Shown here: positions 7,470-10,178 of the stretch, piece after piece
Layout: every line of letters begins with the position of its first letter
Position numbering within the stretch: the first letter of the stretch is position 1
Source of the DNA: an uncultured Eubacteriales bacterium
GTDB lineage: Bacteria > Bacillota > Clostridia > Lachnospirales > Lachnospiraceae
Assembly: GCA_900544525.1 (NCBI GenBank)
Contig: UQVN01000108.1
Location: forward strand, 1-10,178
Direction: 5' to 3'
Length of the DNA stretch: 10,178 bases
Translations under genes and position numbers: made by a program
The notes under the pieces: model-generated
Databases searched by the model: none
Seen by the model: the letters and a program-made list of their open reading frames with translations, nothing else
Told to the model about the DNA's origin: nothing

Positions 7470-8489
7470 CTAGAACTGTTTTAAGAAACGTACATCGTTT
7501 TCATATAAGAGACGCATATCGTCGATTTCATATTTTAATAAAGCAACACGCTCTAAACCAATACCGAATGCAAATCCTTGATATTCTTTTGGATCGATTC
7601 CACAAGCTTCTAATACATTTGGATGTACCATTCCACAACCTAAAATTTCAATCCAACCGCTTCCTTTACACATACGGCAACCTTTTCCACCACATTTAAA
7701 GCAAGTGATATCCACTTCTGCACTTGGCTCTGTAAATGGGAAATGATGTGGACGGAATTTTACTTTTGTGTGCTCTCCAAAAAATTCTTTTGCAAACTGT
7801 TGTAATGTTCCTTTTAAGTCAGCAAATGTAATCCCTTTGTCCACCACTAAACCTTCTACCTGATGGAAAGATGGAGAGTGAGTCGCATCTACCTCATCAG
7901 AACGGAATACTCTACCTGGAGCAATAATACGAATTGGCATCTTACCTTTTTCCATAACACGAGCCTGTACTGGTGATGTCTGAGTTCTAAGAAGAATATC
8001 TTTTGTAATGAAAAAAGTATCTTGCTCATCTTTTGCTGGATGATTTTCTGGAATATTTAACATTTCAAAATTATATTTATCATATTCCACTTCAGGACCT
8101 TCTACTACTTCATATCCCATCCCAATAAATACTCTCTCTAAATCATCAAGAGCGATTTGATTTGGATGACGATGTCCCATATTGATTTTTTTCGCTGGAA
8201 GAGTAACGTCAATGGCCTCTAATTTCATTTTCTCTTCACGAATTTTTTTCTTTAAACGTTCTGTTTCTTTTACAAGATACTCTTCAATAACCGCTCTTGT
8301 TTCATTGACCATCTGTCCAACTTTTGGACGTTCTTCTGGTGCAACCTCTTTCATTCCTTTTAAAACTTGTGTTAATTCACCTTTTTTTCCTAAAAAAGAT
8401 ACTTTAATATCATTTAAAGCATCTAACCCGTTGGCTTTTTCAATCTGTGATAATGCAGACTCTTTAATTGCCTGAAGTTTTTCTCTCAT
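7470..8489 (-). CDS. pheS: Phenylalanine--tRNA ligase alpha subunit
   Basis: The catalytic alpha subunit of PheRS, a class II aminoacyl-tRNA synthetase of 339 residues, the usual length. An N-terminal coiled coil (about 1-90) that contacts tRNA is followed by the catalytic domain. Visible landmarks are RTQTSPVQAR (168-177), motif 2 around GRVFRSDEVDATHSPSFHQ (192-210), the Phe-pocket segment RPHHFPFTEPSAEV (246-259) and motif 3 GIGLERVALL (309-318). A four-cysteine knuckle, C263-x2-C266-x4-C271-x2-C274, lies before the WIEILGCGMVHPNVL block and looks able to bind zinc; similar Cys sets are, as far as I recall, found in many Gram-positive PheS chains. The ATG at 8487-8489 has AGGAGG (8498-8503) 8 nt upstream. 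It is the first gene of the pheST operon and is controlled by the T-box leader immediately upstream. Confidence 0.98.
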   Translation of the reverse strand: MREKLQAIKESALSQIEKANGLDALNDIKVSFLGKKGELTQVLKGMKEVAPEERPKVGQMVNETRAVIEEYLVKETERLKKKIREEKMKLEAIDVTLPAKKINMGHRHPNQIALDDLERVFIGMGYEVVEGPEVEYDKYNFEMLNIPENHPAKDEQDTFFITKDILLRTQTSPVQARVMEKGKMPIRIIAPGRVFRSDEVDATHSPSFHQVEGLVVDKGITFADLKGTLQQFAKEFFGEHTKVKFRPHHFPFTEPSAEVDITCFKCGGKGCRMCKGSGWIEILGCGMVHPNVLEACGIDPKEYQGFAFGIGLERVALLKYEIDDMRLLYENDVRFLKQF

Positions 8490-8562
8490 TTAGTTTTCCT
8501 CCTATTGACACACTCTTCGTTACTTTTGAATTTTTATTTTTTCTCTACGAGTGGAGCAGCAT

Positions 8563-8603
8563 AAAAAAAGCCCCCGTTATGTCTTTTAGACACAACGAGG
8601 GAC
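8563..8603 (-). terminator. T-box regulated terminator
   Basis: A minus-strand stem of CCCTCGTTGTGTC with GACATAACGGGGG (8571-8601, loop 8584-8588) is followed by C and seven T residues (8563-8569). Its 5' arm overlaps the antiterminator 3' arm, so the two structures exclude each other. It lies about 75 nt before the pheS ATG. Confidence 0.93.
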
Positions 8604-8790
8604 GAAATTCTCCGTGGTACCACCCTAATTCTTAAAAATTCTTTAAGCACTCTTTTTGCGTAACGTGCAACAACGTTATTTCCTACTCGTAAACTGTCAC
8701 TTTCAGAAACACTGCTCAGATGGGAATTTCAACTATAATTTGAACTTATCTGTGCTTTCAGCCGATGGCACAAACTCTCTGAAAGAAAAT
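8563..8790 (-). ncRNA. T-box leader (tRNA-Phe-sensing riboswitch) of pheST
   Basis: A cis-acting leader RNA that reads the charging state of tRNA-Phe. The conserved T-box AGGGTGGTACCACGGA is at 8611-8626. Stem I is closed by CTTTCAG (8779-8785) and CTGAAAG further down, with AGAGAG next to the 5' arm. In Stem I, GAAATTCCCATCTGAG places a TTC (Phe) specifier codon at 8724-8726, by analogy with the usual GAA-N-codon arrangement. A GAGTAGG element and a TAACGT/ACGTTA hairpin (8661-8678) follow. The terminator stem, 13 pairs with a 5-nt loop (8571-8601), shares its CCCT arm with the antiterminator and is followed by a run of seven T. Uncharged tRNA-Phe should favour the antiterminator and allow pheST transcription. 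The call is firm for the T-box; the exact specifier is well supported by position but not proven. Confidence 0.95.
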
Positions 8791-8912
8791 TATAATTTAC
8801 TTTACATCTTCTTGGCATTTGTTTTTTATGCATTTTTTTCTAAAATTGATATACACTAATATTGCAAGCATATCATTTAAAATTTTTATTTTATTTATGT
8901 CTTGCTTGTTTT

Positions 8913-8940
8913 ATTTTAACACAATGTCTGTTTGTGTCAA
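8913..8940 (-). promoter_or_regulatory. Promoter of the pheST operon, overlapping a near-palindrome
   Basis: On the minus strand TTGACA (8935-8940) and TAAAAT (8913-8918) are separated by 16 nt, a strong sigma-A match. The predicted start near 8906 leaves about 120 nt of AT-rich leader before T-box Stem I. The same DNA holds the inverted repeat TTGACACAA-N7-TTGTGTTAA (8916-8940, 8 of 9 arm positions matching), which spans the -35 and spacer and touches the -10. This is an ideal place for a repressor. Confidence 0.65.
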
Positions 8941-8950
8941 GCTATTTTGC

Positions 8951-8979
8951 TTGTTTTTTCTATTTATATGTGCTAAAAT
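8951..8979 (+). promoter_or_regulatory. Promoter of the YihY-family gene
   Basis: TTGTTT (8951-8956) and TAAAAT (8974-8979) are 17 nt apart, with TGC directly before the -10 (extended -10). The predicted start is near 8986, about 67 nt before the ATG. Its -35 lies 10 bp from the pheST -35, so the two promoters are back to back. Confidence 0.55.
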
Positions 8980-8981
8980 CC

Positions 8982-9036
8982 ATATGTTTTCGTTTCTAGG
9001 AATACTGTTTTGCCTAGAAAACGATGAAAAACATAT
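8982..9036 (+). promoter_or_regulatory. Long 5'-leader hairpin of the YihY-family gene
   Basis: Three paired blocks stack into one stem: ATATGTTTT (8982-8990) with AAAACATAT (9028-9036), CG (8991-8992) with CG (9022-9023), and TTTCTAGG (8993-9000) with CCTAGAAA (9013-9020). The loop is 12 nt, with a single-A bulge and a small 3'-side internal loop. The stem ends 5 nt before the GAGG ribosome site (9042-9045). It has no downstream T-tract, so it is not a terminator. Roles in mRNA stability, translation control or protein binding are possible. Confidence 0.5.
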
Positions 9037-9052
9037 TCCATGAGGTTATATT

Positions 9053-9886
9053 ATGAATTTACTTCAATTATATTTTAAGTCAAAAGCATTTTTAACAAAA
9101 TATAAAGAGGATCACGTGTCGGCTTTTGCTGCTCAGGCAGCCTTTTTTACCATTTTATCCTTTGTGCCATTTATTTTATTTTTATTTACAATGGTTCAAT
9201 ATCTCCCCATTGAACGGGAAGTTATTACGAAAATTATCGTCATGATCGTTCCAAAAGAAACGGATGCTCTTGTAGAATCATTGATAACAGGATTATATTC
9301 AAAAGTTAGCGGTACTTTAATTTCTGCAACCATTATTACCGCTCTTTGGTCTGCTTCAAAAGGTATCTTATCGATTAATCGAGGATTAAATGCTATTTAT
9401 GAAATTAAGGAAACGAGAAATTATATTTTACTCCGTGTTATTTCTATGTTTTATACGCTAACATTTTCTATTTTAATTTTACTACTGCTCGTTCTTGTAG
9501 TATTTGGAAATAGTTTATATCGATATATTATAAAAATAGCACCTATCGTTAGTAAAATTATTGATCCTATCTTAAATTTCCGCTATTTAGGTACTGGAAT
9601 TATACTGATTGTATTTTTCTGCATTACTTATACATTTATTCCAAACTGCAAACTTCGTTTTCGAGATCAATTGCCTGGAGCTCTTTTTTCCACCCTTGGC
9701 TGGACAGGACTTTCTCTCGCATTTTCGATTTATGTCGATAATTTCAGTAATTTTTCTTACATGTATGGAAGTCTTGCAAGCATTATGATTTTAATGATTT
9801 GGCTTTATGCCTGTATGAGTATCTATTTACTCGGTGCTGAAATCAACTATTTTCTTGTAAACATTTGGTGTGACGAATACTATTAA
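9053..9886 (+). CDS. YihY/BrkB family inner-membrane protein
   Basis: A 277-residue polytopic membrane protein of the YihY/virulence factor BrkB family, often mis-named ribonuclease BN. Its biochemical function is not settled; transport or membrane-related roles have been proposed. About six membrane segments are visible (near 24-49, 86-105, 128-152, 178-197, 207-228 and 237-270). Family landmarks are the N-terminal AFAAQAAFFTILSFVPF (24-40), LWSASKGILSINRGLNAIY (98-116), FIPNCKLRFRDQLPGAL (195-211) and the C-terminal YGSLASIMILMIWLY (238-252) leading to GAEINY. The length is normal. The ATG is preceded by GAGG at 9042-9045 with 7-nt spacing. It is transcribed alone, divergent from pheST, and ends 26 nt before a hairpin terminator. 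Confidence 0.93.
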   Translation: MNLLQLYFKSKAFLTKYKEDHVSAFAAQAAFFTILSFVPFILFLFTMVQYLPIEREVITKIIVMIVPKETDALVESLITGLYSKVSGTLISATIITALWSASKGILSINRGLNAIYEIKETRNYILLRVISMFYTLTFSILILLLLVLVVFGNSLYRYIIKIAPIVSKIIDPILNFRYLGTGIILIVFFCITYTFIPNCKLRFRDQLPGALFSTLGWTGLSLAFSIYVDNFSNFSYMYGSLASIMILMIWLYACMSIYLLGAEINYFLVNIWCDEYY

Positions 9887-9912
9887 ATTTAAATATATCA
9901 CTTTTTATTAAA

Positions 9913-9950
9913 AAAGGATTGATCCCATATTTCTTTGGAATCAATCCTTT
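9913..9950. terminator. Convergent, probably bidirectional terminator
   Basis: AAAGGATTGAT-CC (9913-9925) pairs with GGAATCAATCCTTT (9937-9950), with one bulged base and an 11-nt loop. Read on the minus strand the stem runs into a TTTTTT tract, so it fits best as the terminator of the minus-strand surface-protein gene entering from the right. On the plus strand it follows the YihY-family stop by 26 nt with only TTT after the stem, and may also end that transcript. Confidence 0.78.
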
Positions 9951-10054
9951 CTACTATCCTGCCTATTTTATTCCCTTACTAAAGATATAATCTTTCATAT
10001 TCTTATATTTATAAGAAATACTAAGCAAAAATATAAACATTTGGATTTTACAAC

Positions 10055-10178
10055 TTATGTCTTTTTATAAATTCGAAAAGATACTATCTTTGTATCTCGA
10101 TAGTTTCCTTTTCCTTTAATTGTAATAGACGCTTTCCCCACATTTTTATTGTTTGAATAGGAAAGAGTATAATCTTTT
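10055..10178 (-). CDS. C-terminal fragment of a surface protein with Ig-like/fibronectin-like repeats (partial)
   Basis: An open frame enters from the right edge and ends at TAA (10055-10057), giving 40 residues. It reads DYTLSYSNNKNVGKASITIK then GKGNYRDTKIVSFRIYKKT. The pattern YxxSYxNNxNVGxAxxTIxGxGNYxxT is characteristic of repeat domains found at the C-termini of secreted or wall-associated proteins of Clostridia and other gut Bacillota, where they act as spacer or binding modules. The rest of the protein lies outside the window, so its catalytic or adhesive role cannot be judged. The terminator at 9913-9950 lies about 105 nt downstream of its stop. The 105-nt stretch between holds only small AT-rich hairpins such as TTCTTAT/ATAAGAA (10000-10017). 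Confidence 0.75.
   Translation of the reverse strand, partial: KDYTLSYSNNKNVGKASITIKGKGNYRDTKIVSFRIYKKT

Noticed and set aside
5951..8475. Plus-strand open frames opposite pheT and pheS
   Set aside because: They are antisense shadows of highly conserved synthetase genes, with no start signals or protein-family features.
8789..8794. TATAAT directly upstream of T-box Stem I as the pheST promoter
   Set aside because: Transcription from it would start inside Stem I and destroy the tRNA-reading structure, and no -35 lies 16-18 nt upstream. The TTGACA-N16-TAAAAT site at 8913-8940 fits better.
8729..8833. 34-codon minus-strand open frame starting ATGCATAAA, upstream of and into T-box Stem I
   Set aside because: No ribosome site precedes it, and it overlaps the conserved Stem I. 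A leader peptide is not needed for T-box control.
8656..9043. Plus-strand open frames of 67 and 74 codons between pheS and the YihY-family gene
   Set aside because: The first runs antisense through the T-box structure, and the second through the divergent promoters and leader hairpin. Their composition reflects T-rich DNA, not protein coding.
1..10178. CRISPR array, insertion sequence, prophage or defence island
   Set aside because: No regularly spaced direct repeats, transposase, integrase, restriction or toxin-antitoxin genes are present. The repeats seen are short inverted repeats linked to transcription signals.

Overview
The window reads like chromosomal DNA of a low-GC member of the Bacillota, most likely a Clostridia/Lachnospiraceae-type gut or sediment anaerobe. 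The reasons are the strong AT bias, AGGAGG ribosome sites, a T-box leader on pheST, a DUF4234/DUF2752 membrane-protein pair, and a C-terminal fragment of a surface protein with NVGxAxITIKGKGNY-type repeats. The lineage is inferred from gene style; no marker in the window fixes genus or species.

Layout. On the minus strand from the left edge lie a DUF2752 membrane protein (93-488) and, overlapping it by 22 nt, a DUF4234 membrane protein (467-835). This two-gene operon has its own extended -10 promoter (896-924) and a perfect palindrome in its leader (862-880). A structured, locally GC-rich inverted-repeat element (941-1029) separates it from a very large minus-strand gene (1060-4764). That gene encodes a 1,234-residue, six-cupredoxin-domain multicopper-oxidase-like protein built from three tandem two-domain repeats. 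Next comes the phenylalanyl-tRNA synthetase operon on the minus strand: pheT (5028-7454) and pheS (7470-8489). Its intrinsic terminator is at 4928-4983 and a complete tRNA-Phe-sensing T-box leader lies at 8563-8790. Divergently transcribed on the plus strand is a YihY/BrkB-family membrane protein (9053-9886), with its own promoter and a long 5'-leader hairpin. At the right edge, after a probably bidirectional terminator (9913-9950), is the last 40 codons of a minus-strand cell-surface repeat protein that starts outside the window.

How the parts work together. pheS and pheT make the alpha2beta2 PheRS. Their expression is expected to rise when uncharged tRNA-Phe stabilises the antiterminator of the T-box. 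A promoter with a near-palindromic 25-bp site lies about 120 nt upstream of the T-box and may add transcriptional control.

The most unusual gene is the large oxidase. All canonical copper ligands are visible, but in the linear order III-IV (domain 2) then I-II (domain 3). This implies one trinuclear copper cluster at the D2/D3 interface, with the equivalent sites at D4/D5 and D6/D1 degenerated. It has no signal peptide and no obvious copper-handling neighbours, and an O2-reducing enzyme is unexpected if the host is an anaerobe. No CRISPR array, rRNA, tRNA or insertion sequence was recognised.
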